A stretch of DNA of 31,592 bases from Gracilaria vermiculophylla (GCA_019155205.2 JAHNZQ020000004.1:1900561-1932152); one strand, 5' to 3'; positions 10,145 to 19,644 are shown, counted from the stretch's first letter. The notes: generated by a model from the sequence alone, not told the origin. Made by a program: numbers and translations.

Positions 10145-10232
10145 TGGATCTGCCGGGCCATTCGGCTTGCGCATTCGATCCCGGTACCTCTCCCATGCTA
10201 AGGGAGCACTCTACCAATTGAGCTACAGACCC
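10145..10232 (-). tRNA. Second tRNA-Ala (AGC), identical, same T-arm insertion
   Basis: This is the exact reverse complement of 9204-9291 over all 88 bp. The anticodon AGC lies at 10197-10199 (minus), and the 15-nt T-arm insertion is at 10158-10172. Flanks outside the 88 bp are unrelated to those of the first copy, so only the gene unit is conserved. That points to gene conversion, recent retro- or DNA-level copying of just the tRNA unit, or purifying selection on both copies. G3:U70 and all stems are preserved. Confidence 0.88.
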
Positions 10233-11027
10233 ATAACCGCTGATGAACTGCACGTTCAAAATGATTTTTAAACATCTATTACCAGCCCTGACAAGCTGGT
10301 TTGCATCATTTCCCTCTCCAATATAGTTTCTTCACATGCACTGAGAAAGCGACTTTTATAAGTTCCTCCTTTCAGAGCAAGTAGGACGCCCCTTGCAAAG
10401 ATCAGATGCACGAATTGATTCAGTAAGCAGCCAATTCAAAGTGTCTCACAACGACGAAAAACTCGCCCTCGCTTCATTAGAGCAGAACTTATCTACGTAT
10501 ACGCTTTGAGTTTCGGATTCCATGGCTGTACTTATGAATGCAGTTGCCGTGCAAATAAATGTTCCGGAATAGAACTTGCAATGCAGCTCTATGCTGCATA
10601 CCCCTGCTATACAATCAGAAACTTCTATGGAGAACGCAAATCCGATCACAAAGTCATTTTCTGATGAAATATATATTTTAAGATTTCCAGAAATCGGTGA
10701 ATACTTCTCCTATGATATTACTTCTTCAAGAACGGAGGTACACACCTTTTCGGGTGACTTCAATTATTAATCTTCAAATTGAAAACAGAACGGTCGTAAA
10801 ACACTCCACCTTGTTTCTCGACAGTATGAACTTATTTTATCGGTATGTTATGCAGTCTATTTCAAATGAGTTATGCACCTCATTTGGGGTAGACTAGAAA
10901 AAGGATTTTTTGGGGACCATAAACTCTTTATAAATAATCTTCATTGCGACTGCTGGAGATTAATCTTCCACTGTAACTTTCGTTGACAAAGCGTTAAACC
11001 AGGAACGGTATTTCGTGTCTTGTGCAG
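10233..11027. other. 0.8-kb intergenic region before the zinc-finger gene
   Basis: Short frames only, with no recognisable product. It presumably contains the upstream regulatory DNA of the zinc-finger gene. Confidence 0.5.
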
Positions 11028-11035
11028 TATAAAAG
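11028..11035 (+). promoter_or_regulatory. TATA box-like TATAAAAG before the zinc-finger gene
   Basis: TATAAAAG lies 8 bp before the first ATG (11043). If it is the real TATA box, transcription would begin near 11055-11062, so translation would start at one of the ATG codons at 11058, 11061 or 11064. Confidence 0.45.
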
Positions 11036-11042
11036 GCTACGG

Positions 11043-11621
11043 ATGCAAGGAAAAAATATGATGATGGATAGGGCTGCCACTCCTTTGTTTCCCAAGCTTC
11101 CGCCGGGATTCCAGCACAAAGTCGGAAAAAAACTCGATAAATCCAGACCAAAGCGAAACCGAAACAAGACCTCGCTCCCGTGCGACTTTTGCGAGGAGAT
11201 ATTTGCCTCTTTTGAAGAACTTCTAGAACACTTCATGGAACATGCAGCAGATGACACGTTCACAAAATGCATGGAATGTGGGGAACCTGTGGATAAAACG
11301 AATATTGAAGAACATTTGAATGTAAGTTTTTAAGGAATTCTTCCCAAAAGAAATGAAAAGAAAACTGACAATTTTTTATGTGTCATATAGAGTCATTGCT
11401 CGGAAAAAGTATACAAATGTGACAAATGCGAGTTTACAAGTCCAGACATGCGTGCTGTAGAAAAACATGTCACGAATGATCACAGGTATATTACGTGTCG
11501 GTTTTGTCAAGTTCGGTTTACAAGACGAGAAATTCTTAATCATCTTGAAACATGTTTAAAAGAAAAGCAAGAAATGGAGCGTATTGAACTGGAGCTCAGC
11601 AAATCTTCCCGTCAAAAATAG
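11043..11621 (+). CDS. Small zinc-finger protein (C2H2-like repeats), two exons
   Basis: Exon 1 is 11043-11321 and exon 2 is 11391-11621. The phase-0 join gives 169 residues. After a basic N-terminal part (KSRPKRNRNK), at least four Cys/His clusters follow: CDFCEEIF...HFMEH, CMECGEPV...H, CDKCEFTS...HVTNDH and CRFCQVRF...HLETC. Spacing (CxxC then HxxxH or HxxxxH/C) is that of C2H2 and TRAF-type zinc fingers. The alternation with HLETC-type endings is closer to the TRAF-like/XAF1 kind than to DNA-binding arrays. The C-terminal tail is a short charged helix (KEKQEMERIELELSK). Partner or nucleic-acid target is unknown. The start is uncertain between 11043 and 11058-11064, because a TATA box lies only 8 bp ahead of the first ATG. 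Confidence 0.8.
11322..11390 (+). other. Intron (69 nt) in the zinc-finger gene
   Basis: Donor AAT|GTAAGT, acceptor TCATATAG|AGT, phase 0. Splicing links one half-finger to the next Cys/His cluster in frame, while reading through reaches a TAA within 12 bases of the donor. Confidence 0.8.
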
Positions 11622-12691
11622 CACATGTTCAAGGCTACAATATTCATTTCAAGCTTGAAAACGTAGTGAATATGAAAAATGAGTGGTTTAAACGAGAAAG
11701 CTTTTTGAAAAAAGAGTATGTATTGGATAATGTAAATTAGTTAATAGATTTTGCAGTAACAAAAGAAGGAGGTTTATTTAACGTTGGATTGGTTGTTATG
11801 CAAATCTCAAGTGCAGGAGAAGTTTTGTTTCATTTGAAAACTTGGTGATCACAACGGCTTCGAGGGTCTTCATGGCCTTAAGTTCCTGATAGTCGATAGC
11901 GATAATTCTGCCAGTGATCAATGCTCAATACTTGATATAGGTTTCCGCAGACTTGGTTCTTTATTATTCGTTGTTTCACACATCGCATTTTCTTTATTTG
12001 GATAAGGATTTGTTTCCTTGGACTCGCTGTGCCCTGAAAACACGTAGATACAGCTAGCGTAATAGATGACACCGTTCATTTCATCTCAAGTCTTCGTGCC
12101 ATAAAGATTAACTACCAAAGAATGACAAAAATAGTTTATTAACTTGCATTTCGATCAGAAGTATAATGATGTGAGGCTGTTAACGATACACGAACAATGT
12201 AATCTATCCAGATCATGTTCAAAAAATTATCCATTGCATCAATACGCAATAGGCGAGCGGCATTATTAGACTCGCATTCTCATCGCCAGACTTGTGATAA
12301 GAACCCCGAGTTTTTCCAGAGCTAAGAAACTGTAGAACTTCTCGTTGAACGGTGGCAAAAGGTTTGAAAATAGCGGAAAGAATGTCCATGCAAGCGACTA
12401 TGGCAAAGACGGAGCTCAGCTTCTGGGTGCCAGAAAATGCGAAAAATCATTTCAAAAATACATGAGTTGTACTTCACTGGTGCAACCTGAAAACACATAA
12501 TCGCAAAGAACAAATGCTTTTTTCCTCTATATTGATTATAGTTTTCTAAATTCATGTGTTCACAAAAGATTCTTTATGCGCACTTAAGGTGAACCCTATC
12601 ACTGGTTGTCTTAGCCATGCGCTTCGATGTCCTTTTTTCAATTGGAACCAAAACAGCAACGCACAAATCGTATCCCTTCCGCATACGAACA
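11622..12691. other. 1.1-kb intergenic region between convergent genes
   Basis: AT-rich, with no recognisable coding frame. It lies between the 3' ends of the plus-strand zinc-finger gene and the minus-strand membrane protein gene, so it should hold both 3' untranslated regions. Confidence 0.5.
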
Positions 12692-14641
12692 CTATCTTGA
12701 CTGGTTTTGAGCATCAATTGCAACGCGCTCAAAATCCGGAATGTCGGCCTTTTTGGAAGAACCACGACCCCATAGAATATGTTTCAAATTCAAAGCTATT
12801 TCAACAATAGATATCACGATGACAATGTCAGCAAGTTCTTTGAGAGCCCGGAATGTTTCGGAGTCCACTCTGTCCCATAATCGCCAGACCCCGCACACCA
12901 CACAGAATAATAGAGGAAAAATAGAAATATGGGTTGCAATGAGAAATACAACGTGAAGAGCGGCTGAGTTTCCGTTTCCATGGATTTGTTCTTCGCTATC
13001 GTCATGATTACAATCCGGTAAAATCGCATTTCCAACGTGAAGAGGACACTCTTTGCAGTAAATTTCAACAACGTCGTCCAAATCCGCACAGGTCTCGATG
13101 AGACCTATACACATTTGACGGTTCGCAAATACAGAATCATTATGTTGAGACGAATTTGCATTTTCTGCACCATCATCCCCTCTCCGTACGCGCACCAAAC
13201 TTGACGGATTGTCTCCTGAAGTGACTTTGGTTCCTTTGAAAGCCCTTGCATACTCTTTTAAACCATTTTCCAGTCTTTCTGCGTCGCAGAGGGTCAAGAC
13301 TTCTTTTTCTTCGAGCAATTCATTCGGCTCAGAATCGGTATCACCAGTGGTTGTTTCGATGGTCCCATCACTTCGTGTTTTCATTTGGTCAACAATTTCA
13401 AACGGTATGATTTTTTCAACACTTTCATGTGTTTGGCTTTGCTCAACACTTTCATGCGATTTGCTTTGCTCAACACTTTCAAGTACTTTGATTTGCTCAA
13501 TATTTTCATGCGTTATGATTTCTTCAACCGTTTCCTGTGTTTTGCCTTGTTCATCACTAATATGAGCTTTTGGACACGTCTCTTCAAGAATCACTTTAAA
13601 ATAGGTTTTCTCATTTCCTCTCTTTTCCTTCTGGATGTTGATCTGGTTCTTGAGAAGCAACAATAGCCGGCAGCGGTCCTTTATGAGTTTCATCGATTTG
13701 GTTTCTTCTCTCCGATATTGAGGCTCGTACTTGTTGGGACACAGAATCCTGACAATGAAGGCTACAGGATTTCGAACACTTCTTTTTCGTTGTCTTCGAG
13801 TGCACACCTCACCAAGTCTTTTCTCAGGTCCATCAGGATTTTCCTTGTAGTTAGCGTCTTGATTGTCAATGCAGACTGTAACTTCTTGTGTTGCAACATG
13901 TGGATCATCATTGCTACGACTAGATTTCAACTTCGTCTTCACGATTTTTAGTACAGCAAGAAATCTGTGAATTTTATCCCTGTGCGTACAGCATAACACC
14001 AGGGAAATCATGAGGAGCGCAAGGGCCCAGACAGATGAAAAACACATTGCCCCAACGCTGAGGAACGATTCTGTTCTCGTAGCTTCCAGAGCTTCCTGAC
14101 TCGATACACCAGGAGACGCCTTCATCCACCATCTCTGTCGCCATCCCACAAGAATAATGGAGAGGCATGTTGTAATTACAAGATGGAATACTGTAACAAG
14201 TGAGGTGCAGACATTGCGATATTCATGGATGTTGGAAAAAGGGATCCACCGCACCCGAGAACGATTTGCCAGGTACAGGGTGAAACCGACGTCCATTAGA
14301 AGGCTGATGACTCCGTACATCAAAAGGCAGTACGGCAACCAGTACAGCCATTGAAGTCGATTCTGTAGAACAGCTCGAAGCTCGACAAAAGAATAAATCT
14401 CGGCGGCAAGTACGACACCCGCCTCAAGGGCTTCCAAAATAAGAAGAAGGCTTACCTTTTCGAATGACATTCGACATGGGTCTGCAGATTCCATCGCTAG
14501 CGTTCCTTGCATGCCGGCGAAAAGAACAGATGTGAATGACAGGATAGTCTGCCAGCCCAGCCCTGGTTGCTCGTCAATTGCAGTTACCTGGCGATGGAGG
14601 GTAGAGAGTGACGCATGGTCAAGTTGGGGAAGACACGGCAT
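12692..14641 (-). CDS. Predicted seven-TM membrane protein with 9-residue repeats, function unknown
   Basis: This is a 649-residue protein read from the ATG at 14641 (TAG stop at 12692-12694). Hydrophobic segments lie at about residues 30-50, 63-83, 98-123, 145-166, 195-218, 562-586 and 601-620. A long polar loop of about 340 residues separates TM5 from TM6. The loop carries 5-6 copies of a 9-residue repeat (SVEQSKSHE type, about residues 369-417), basic patches and an acidic Cys-containing stretch. No signal peptide and no family that I recognise. The seven-segment count is by eye, and no GPCR motif (DRY, NPxxY) is visible, so I do not call it a receptor. An additional upstream exon cannot be excluded. 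The gene is intronless and on the opposite strand to the zinc-finger gene. Confidence 0.75.
   Translation of the reverse strand: MPCLPQLDHASLSTLHRQVTAIDEQPGLGWQTILSFTSVLFAGMQGTLAMESADPCRMSFEKVSLLLILEALEAGVVLAAEIYSFVELRAVLQNRLQWLYWLPYCLLMYGVISLLMDVGFTLYLANRSRVRWIPFSNIHEYRNVCTSLVTVFHLVITTCLSIILVGWRQRWWMKASPGVSSQEALEATRTESFLSVGAMCFSSVWALALLMISLVLCCTHRDKIHRFLAVLKIVKTKLKSSRSNDDPHVATQEVTVCIDNQDANYKENPDGPEKRLGEVCTRRQRKRSVRNPVAFIVRILCPNKYEPQYRREETKSMKLIKDRCRLLLLLKNQINIQKEKRGNEKTYFKVILEETCPKAHISDEQGKTQETVEEIITHENIEQIKVLESVEQSKSHESVEQSQTHESVEKIIPFEIVDQMKTRSDGTIETTTGDTDSEPNELLEEKEVLTLCDAERLENGLKEYARAFKGTKVTSGDNPSSLVRVRRGDDGAENANSSQHNDSVFANRQMCIGLIETCADLDDVVEIYCKECPLHVGNAILPDCNHDDSEEQIHGNGNSAALHVVFLIATHISIFPLLFCVVCGVWRLWDRVDSETFRALKELADIVIVISIVEIALNLKHILWGRGSSKKADIPDFERVAIDAQNQSR
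13390..13535 (-). repeat. Coding 27-bp tandem repeat (9 aa, about 5 copies)
   Basis: Within the membrane-protein gene, five to six diverged copies of a 27-bp unit encode repeats such as NIEQIKVLE, SVEQSKSHE, SVEQSQTHE and SVEKIIPFE. The plus strand shows the recurring core TCAACACTTTCATG. The central copies are nearly identical, indicating recent unequal exchange. Confidence 0.85.
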
Positions 14642-15406
14642 GGCGGAAGGATGTCGCAATACAAGGTTACGCCGAAGAGATTCCAGACGGAACGACGGCT
14701 TTTCAATGGCTTTGGAAATGTTGCTTGTTTTGAGCTACTCGTGTAACTCTTTTTACCTTTCAGCACAACACACAGACAGACGAAAGCACAATGCTGCTCA
14801 GAGAAAAGTTGGCATCCCATCCATCGTCCTTGGGATGGAGAGCTGAAATTGATTCGGATGCCAACTCAGATAGGAATACAGTGAGTGTAACACAGATAAC
14901 GTACGTAGTGCGCTTCTCAGTGTTACAGAAAAGGCGTTCACTCAACGATATCAATTACATTGGCATAATCATCGATATACGGTTGAATAAAGCATTACAT
15001 ATCTACAATTGTACTCGTGCCCAGCATGGCTGACAAAAAGCACAGTTGGCACAACAGAAGTATTTTGCTATGTGCGATTCAAAGAGAATGCAAAAAGCGG
15101 CTCTCACGTTGGAACGTAGTCTGTTGCCGAAACAGTCAACCTGACGCGGCATGCACCGTCGTTTGCCTCTTTGATTTATTTCGCATGAGGAACATTATTC
15201 TGTGAGCATCTCAATTGCCGTGAAACAATGCAGAAACGAGGGGACGTTCTGGAGCTGCCAACTGCTGGTTTGCGCGGGCGCTTATTGGTTGGGCTGATAA
15301 CTTCCTTCGTGCAAATTCTCGCGCTCTACAGTCCGCATTTTTCTGCACGGTGGCACATGGCGCCTCGCATTGCTGGCATCACGCTACGGTTGTCCCTACG
15401 GCTAGA
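14642..15406. other. 0.8-kb intergenic region upstream of the membrane-protein gene
   Basis: I see no recognisable gene. Its left part should carry the promoter of the minus-strand membrane-protein gene, but no clear TATA box is visible at the spacing used by the other genes. Confidence 0.45.
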
Positions 15407-16180
15407 GTGTCTACAGGACCACTGGCCTCATGTGAGACCAAGAATGAGTACTTCATAAAACAAAATCTAATGATACCTATCCTCTGTGAGATGCCTCTAT
15501 TAGAAGCAAACTGTGATGAAAAGCTTGGCATCAAAGAAAAAGTAATAATTGTTTTGGGGTTCTTGAGCTATTTGAATGACAAAAATGGATTAAGTCTCAA
15601 ACGTAATCTTCTTTTAACTTCAATGTCTATGTCAAAGCAAAAGATCTGTAGCTTTGCACCTACTAAACCAAAGCAGCCCTCATTTGTATGAAAAACAAAT
15701 TTGAAAACATTTCTCAAGCATACAGGTTGCTACTGCAAAAAGAGTTTAAAAAAAGAGAAGAGCACCAGGATGGTAAATATAACCTGAAAAACTAAGATAT
15801 CAACAGGTAAACGTGACGATCCCCAGGATGCATCAGAACTCAATCAAAGCTTCACAACGTTTGTTTATAATTTTTTGGAAACAAAAAAAGACATTGAAGA
15901 CTTCTTGTCTTGGTCGAAAGGGTTGTACCAACACGAAAACGAACAGTGCTCCAACATACTCAAATTGTACGCTTTCTGGAAAGCTTAAAACTTTGTAATT
16001 AGTTTTGTAAACTTTTCAGTGTTTTTGGTGTTGGATTGCGTCAAAATGGCAACATACTGTACTGTATGAGCCAGAAGCATGGTCGTGTAGATAATGCACG
16101 AGTAAAGTGAACGAAATAATGTGAAAAAGTTTTCTGAAGACTGGCCTCATGTGAGGCCAACCGTCTGGGCGTGTAGACAC
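15407..16180. repeat. Candidate 0.77-kb element with inverted-repeat ends
   Basis: The left side has GTGTCTACA (15407-15415) followed by GGCCTCATGTGAGACC. The right side has GGCCTCATGTGAGGCC (16143-16158) followed by TGTAGACAC (16172-16180), the reverse complement of the left 9-mer. The order is therefore mirror-symmetric. The interior codes for nothing I recognise. It could be a non-autonomous transposon (MITE-like) or chance; no target duplication was identified. Confidence 0.35.
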
Positions 16181-17379
16181 TAAAGAAGAACCAAACAATT
16201 CACACCTATAAAATGTAACTTGTGACTGCATTACTTTTGTGAGACAGACTGCTGGAAGCTGCTTTGCAGCTCTCATTCAGTAGCAGTTATTGTGGCTTTC
16301 GTGCGCCCAAACGCATTTATGCATGCTTCTCATTACGACGGACTAATGATACTGCTGAAGGTTCTCAAATATTCAGATACAACTACAAATTGAAGAATGA
16401 AGAAATCAAGCTTTCCTACGTAATTAATGTCATGCTCCTGGCGTGGTACATCATCTTTAGTCGGTTACATTCTTCGTCGTGTACAGACAAATTATCCGCA
16501 TGTGGTGCAAATGCTGAAGTGAGGTACAGGCGGTGGGACGCACGGGCCGGCGCTGCGAGCAAACTGGCCCGCGCTGAGCGGGTTCATGCGCACCGAGCCG
16601 GAGCAGCGGCGGTGGCCAAGGCGCGCAGAACCACATCGAAGTTGGGCAAGTGGTCATCGCGTATGCATTTACACGACCGACTCGTCTCATCCTGGGCGTC
16701 ACTTTTGCATCACAGAGATGTGCTTAGACCACGGCGATTCTCCAAGATAGTTTACAAGCTGCGCTGTGTTGGAGTGTTGTCGTCGATAGAGTTGTGTCAG
16801 TACAATGTAGAGCAGCGATCGCAGCGTACCCCCCACTATGACAGACGATTAGTCTGTTGTTCTCTCGTGAGGATAAGGCACGCTCCTTATCGTACTGCAT
16901 GTGCCGCTCCGCAGTGTTACACAATGCGCGTGAAAAGTACGTTGTCGTTGTTCAAGGTGCGCATGCTGCGCAGCGCCGTCTCCTGCGGCCGGCGGCTCTG
17001 AAGCGGCGCGCAGGTTTGCTCGCCTGTGCGACGCTGTACTCGCGCGCTTGGCCGCACGTCGGTTGTGTAGCACTGCGGGGCGAAAGACGCGGTACGAAGA
17101 GGAGTCTGGCTGATTGTTGTAGGAGAATAGCAGACTCTACGTGTTAAATAGTAGATAATGCACTGCGATCGCTAGTGTAGCTTAAACAGACGACACCTTA
17201 CTCGAATCACTAGTCGAAGACAGTGTAGCTTGAAGACGGCGTTCGAGACAGTATTTAACGACAGCATGGCTTGTAGTATGAAAAACAGTTGAGCACACGG
17301 CTTTTCATATGTAGACTGTCTTTGTGGTTTTGAGTCGCCCAATACCTCTATTTGTGTCACAGGCTGGGCCTTGTCGCGC
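16181..17379. other. 1.2-kb region of rising GC, no gene recognised
   Basis: Base composition climbs from AT-rich toward GC-rich. A 245-codon open frame on the plus strand (16264-17001) has no signal peptide, no domain and no codon bias like its neighbours. I regard it as a chance frame. Confidence 0.4.
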
Positions 17380-18190
17380 CGAACACGTCCAATATACTCG
17401 CAGCCCCCCCTGCGGCCGTGGTGCGCTCTGGCGACCGTGCGCAGGTGGGCGACACCGCTGCGCTCGCTGACGGGCGCAGAGTGCGGCTGGGCGCGGGAGT
17501 GAGACGCTTTGCTCGCCGGCGGCGACGGCGCGTCATAGGGGCGACGGACAGAGCGCCAAACTCGCACAGCGCAGCGACCTTCGCCGAGCGCTTTGCATCG
17601 CTGGCGGCCGCCAGGAAGGTGCACGTCCGGTGGCGAGCGTGCTGCGCTGGCCCACTCTGGCGCCGTCCGCCAACCGGGCGGCGCGCGCGGCGCAAGTGCC
17701 GCAGCCGCCGATCTGGCCGCGCCTTGCGCGCCGCCCACCGCCTGCGTCGCCGCCGGCGCCGACGAGCCCCTCCGCAGCAGCCGCTCGGCCCGGCGCGTGG
17801 CGCTGTTCCGGACGCGCCAGGCGCAGCACACCCTGTCCAGCGACCGCTCTGTCGCCGACGCGCGGTCGCGCCGGTGAGCAGCGCCGCCACGTCGCACCGC
17901 CCCCCCAACCGCCCGCCCGGGCGCGCCGCAAACGTCAGCCAGTGCGCCGCGCGCACGCGCGCGCACGTCATTTCTCCGCACAACTCTGCTCTCAGCGGCG
18001 GCGGCGGCGGCGGCGGCCGCGCGCGGCGCGCGCAATGCGTCGCTGGCGGCGCGCCCGTGTGCGAATTCAGCGCCGCGCCCCCCCTCCCCCCCCCCTGCGG
18101 CGGCGCGCGCGCATTGCTGCCGGGCGCGCCGCTGCGCCACGTGCGCGGCGGCGCGCACGCGGGCGCACACGTGTGGAGCCGCGGCGAGAT

Positions 18191-18208
18191 CGCGCGCGCG
18201 CGCGCGCG
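18191..18208. repeat. (CG)9 dinucleotide run
   Basis: Eighteen bases of alternating CG, embedded in further alternating purine-pyrimidine sequence. Such runs favour Z-DNA under negative supercoiling. Confidence 0.85.
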
Positions 18209-18317
18209 AGTGCGCTCGCGCTCGCGCGGCGCGGCGCTCGCGGCGCCAACGGCGATGCGCGCGGAGCGGGCGCGCGGCGGGGCGTTGGTGGCGACGGGGA
18301 GGGGCGACGGCGCCGGC

Positions 18318-18323
18318 TTTTAA
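18318..18323 (-). terminator. Candidate polyadenylation signal ATTAAA
   Basis: TTTAAT on the plus strand reads ATTAAA on the minus strand, 40 nt after the stop codon of the minus-strand proline-rich gene. It stands out as the only AT-rich hexamer in the surrounding GC-rich DNA. Confidence 0.5.
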
Positions 18324-18362
18324 TGAACGGGCTCGGGCGAACAGAGACGGGACTGAAGACTA

Positions 18363-18935
18363 TCAGTCGGCGGGCGAGGCTTCGCAGGGAGTCTCCATCG
18401 GCTCGCCTTCCATGTCTGGGGACGGCGTCGGGGCGACTTCCTCAAAGCTGTCGACGTCGGCCAGCGCGGGGAGCGCGGCGGGCGACTGCGTGGCCATGGG
18501 CGGCGGCGGCGGCGGCAGTGAGGCCATGAGCGGCGGCATCGGCGCCGGCGTGGCCATGAGCGGCAGCATCGGCGCCGGCGTGACCATGGGCGGCTGCATC
18601 GGCGCCGGCGAGGCCATGAGCGGCTGCATCGGCGCCGGCGAGGCCATGAGCGGCAGCATCGGCGGCGGCGTGGCCATGAGCGGCAGCGTCGGTGCCGGCG
18701 TGGCCATGAGCGGCTGCGTCGGCGGCGGCGTGGCCATGAGCGGCTGCGGCGGCGGCGTGCGCAGCGGCTCCGGCCGCGGCAGCGGCTCGACCGCGGTGGA
18801 GAAGATCTGCACGGTGGAGACCGGAGGCGGCGCCAGCGGCTGCAGCAGCTCGGAGCCGACGCCGACGGGGCGCGGCGCCTGCGCGAGCGCGGCGCGCAGC
18901 ACGGTGAGCGCGACGAGCGTGACGGTGAGGCGCAT
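18363..18935 (-). CDS. Secreted proline-rich repeat protein A (decapeptide repeats, acidic tail)
   Basis: This is a 190-residue protein. Residues 1-18 form a signal peptide (MRLTVTLVALTVLRAALA) cleaved before Gln19. A conserved module, QAPRPVGVGSELLQPL, then PPP, is shared with the divergently transcribed neighbour. Residues 65-154 are nine copies of a 10-residue repeat of the type PLMATPAPML. The tail (about 159-190) is acidic (VDSFEEVAPTPSPDMEGEPM) and contains the single mature cysteine. I start at ATG 18935 rather than an upstream in-frame GTG because it gives a clean signal peptide and lies 58 nt after a TATA box. The composition suggests an extracellular matrix, wall or mucilage structural protein. 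No known family is recognised, so function is inferred from composition alone. Almost all codons end in G or C. Confidence 0.8.
   Translation of the reverse strand: MRLTVTLVALTVLRAALAQAPRPVGVGSELLQPLAPPPVSTVQIFSTAVEPLPRPEPLRTPPPQPLMATPPPTQPLMATPAPTLPLMATPPPMLPLMASPAPMQPLMASPAPMQPPMVTPAPMLPLMATPAPMPPLMASLPPPPPPMATQSPAALPALADVDSFEEVAPTPSPDMEGEPMETPCEASPAD
18474..18743 (-). repeat. 30-bp coding tandem repeat, nine copies
   Basis: Nine adjacent 30-bp units encode PLMATPAPM-type decapeptides in proline-rich protein A. The plus-strand core is GGCCATGAGCGGC. The middle units are nearly identical while the two ends are more diverged, as expected for an array that changes by unequal exchange. Confidence 0.9.
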
Positions 18936-18992
18936 GTTGGGGCGGGCGGTGAAGGGCACGGCCGGGTCGTTAGGCTCGGCCGCGCGCGCCGT

Positions 18993-19000
18993 GCTTTATA
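18993..19000 (-). promoter_or_regulatory. TATA box of proline-rich gene A
   Basis: TATAAAGC on the minus strand, 58 nt before the ATG. An AT-rich octamer is conspicuous within the GC-rich island. Confidence 0.7.
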
Positions 19001-19138
19001 GCGGCGCGCCGCGCGCGAGAAACGCGCGGCGATTGCGCGGAGAAAGCGGCAGCGCGGCGGCGGCGCCCGTGCGCCAGCGGCAGGCGCGCGGCGGCGGCGC
19101 GCGGCGGCGGCGCGCGCTCGACGGCGCGCGATGGGCGC

Positions 19139-19173
19139 GGCGCGCGCGGCGCGCGCGGCGCGCGCGGCGCGGC
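19139..19173. repeat. 9-bp GC tandem repeat
   Basis: Roughly four copies of GGCGCGCGC in series within the shared promoter region. Confidence 0.75.
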
Positions 19174-19319
19174 GCTGCGCTGCTGTGCGCGCGGCGCGCG
19201 CAGCGGCGCGGCGCCGCTTTTCGGCGCAGAAACGCGCGCGGCTGCGCCTCGTCACCGCGGCGCGCATTACACCGCCGCGTGCCGTTCGCGTGTAGCTCGC
19301 CGTTTCTACGCGTCTCACC

Positions 19320-19400
19320 CGCGGCGGCGGCGGTCGGCGGGCGGCGGTCGGCGGGCGGCGGTCGGCGGTGGGCGGTGGGCGGTCGACGGTCGGCGGCCGG
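19320..19400. repeat. GGCGGTCGGCGG-type G-rich array
   Basis: Repeated GGCGGTCGGCGG units grade into GGCGGTGGGCGGT units on the plus strand. Closely spaced GG and GGG runs meet the pattern for G-quadruplex formation. Confidence 0.75.
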
Positions 19401-19644
19401 CGACCGCGCGCGGCCGCGCCACGGCGGCGTTCCACCGCCGCTCCGCGTGGCGCCGCGCCCATGCCGCAGCCGCGTGCGCAGCCAATGCGCGGCGCATGGC
19501 ACAGCTGCTCGCGCGCCGCCCACCGCGCGCGCGCCGCCAATCCCACGCCCGCCGCCCATCGCGCGCATTCCGCCCATCGCGCGCCCGCCGCGTAAACGTT
19601 ACACGCACTCTCATCGCAGCGCCCGTCTTCCTTGCCGCGCCGCC

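Larger units (their letters stand above)
19001..19644. promoter_or_regulatory. Shared intergenic region of the divergent proline-rich pair
   Basis: The 644 bp between the two TATA boxes contain no convincing gene. They hold a 9-bp tandem repeat (GGCGCGCGC, about 19139-19173) and a GGCGGTCGGCGG-type array (about 19320-19400) whose G runs could form quadruplexes. The position suggests a bidirectional regulatory region. Open frames across it are arginine-rich artefacts of base composition. Confidence 0.55.

Noticed and set aside
9204..10232. Terminal inverted repeats of a transposon with a 0.85-kb interior
   Set aside because: The inverted units are complete tRNA genes each with terminator, the identity stops at the tRNA limits, and there is no transposase or target duplication.
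16264..17001. 245-codon plus-strand frame
   Set aside because: No start context, TATA box, signal peptide or domain; composition changes along it with the GC gradient.
17172..18529. Several open frames of 200-330 codons on both strands in the GC-rich zone
   Set aside because: They are arginine/alanine/proline-rich, overlap each other on both strands and lack signal peptides and domains. Stop codons are rare simply because of GC composition.
18474..18743. CRISPR-like array
   Set aside because: The 30-bp repeats are contiguous, have no unique spacers, and encode an in-frame decapeptide repeat in a eukaryotic gene.
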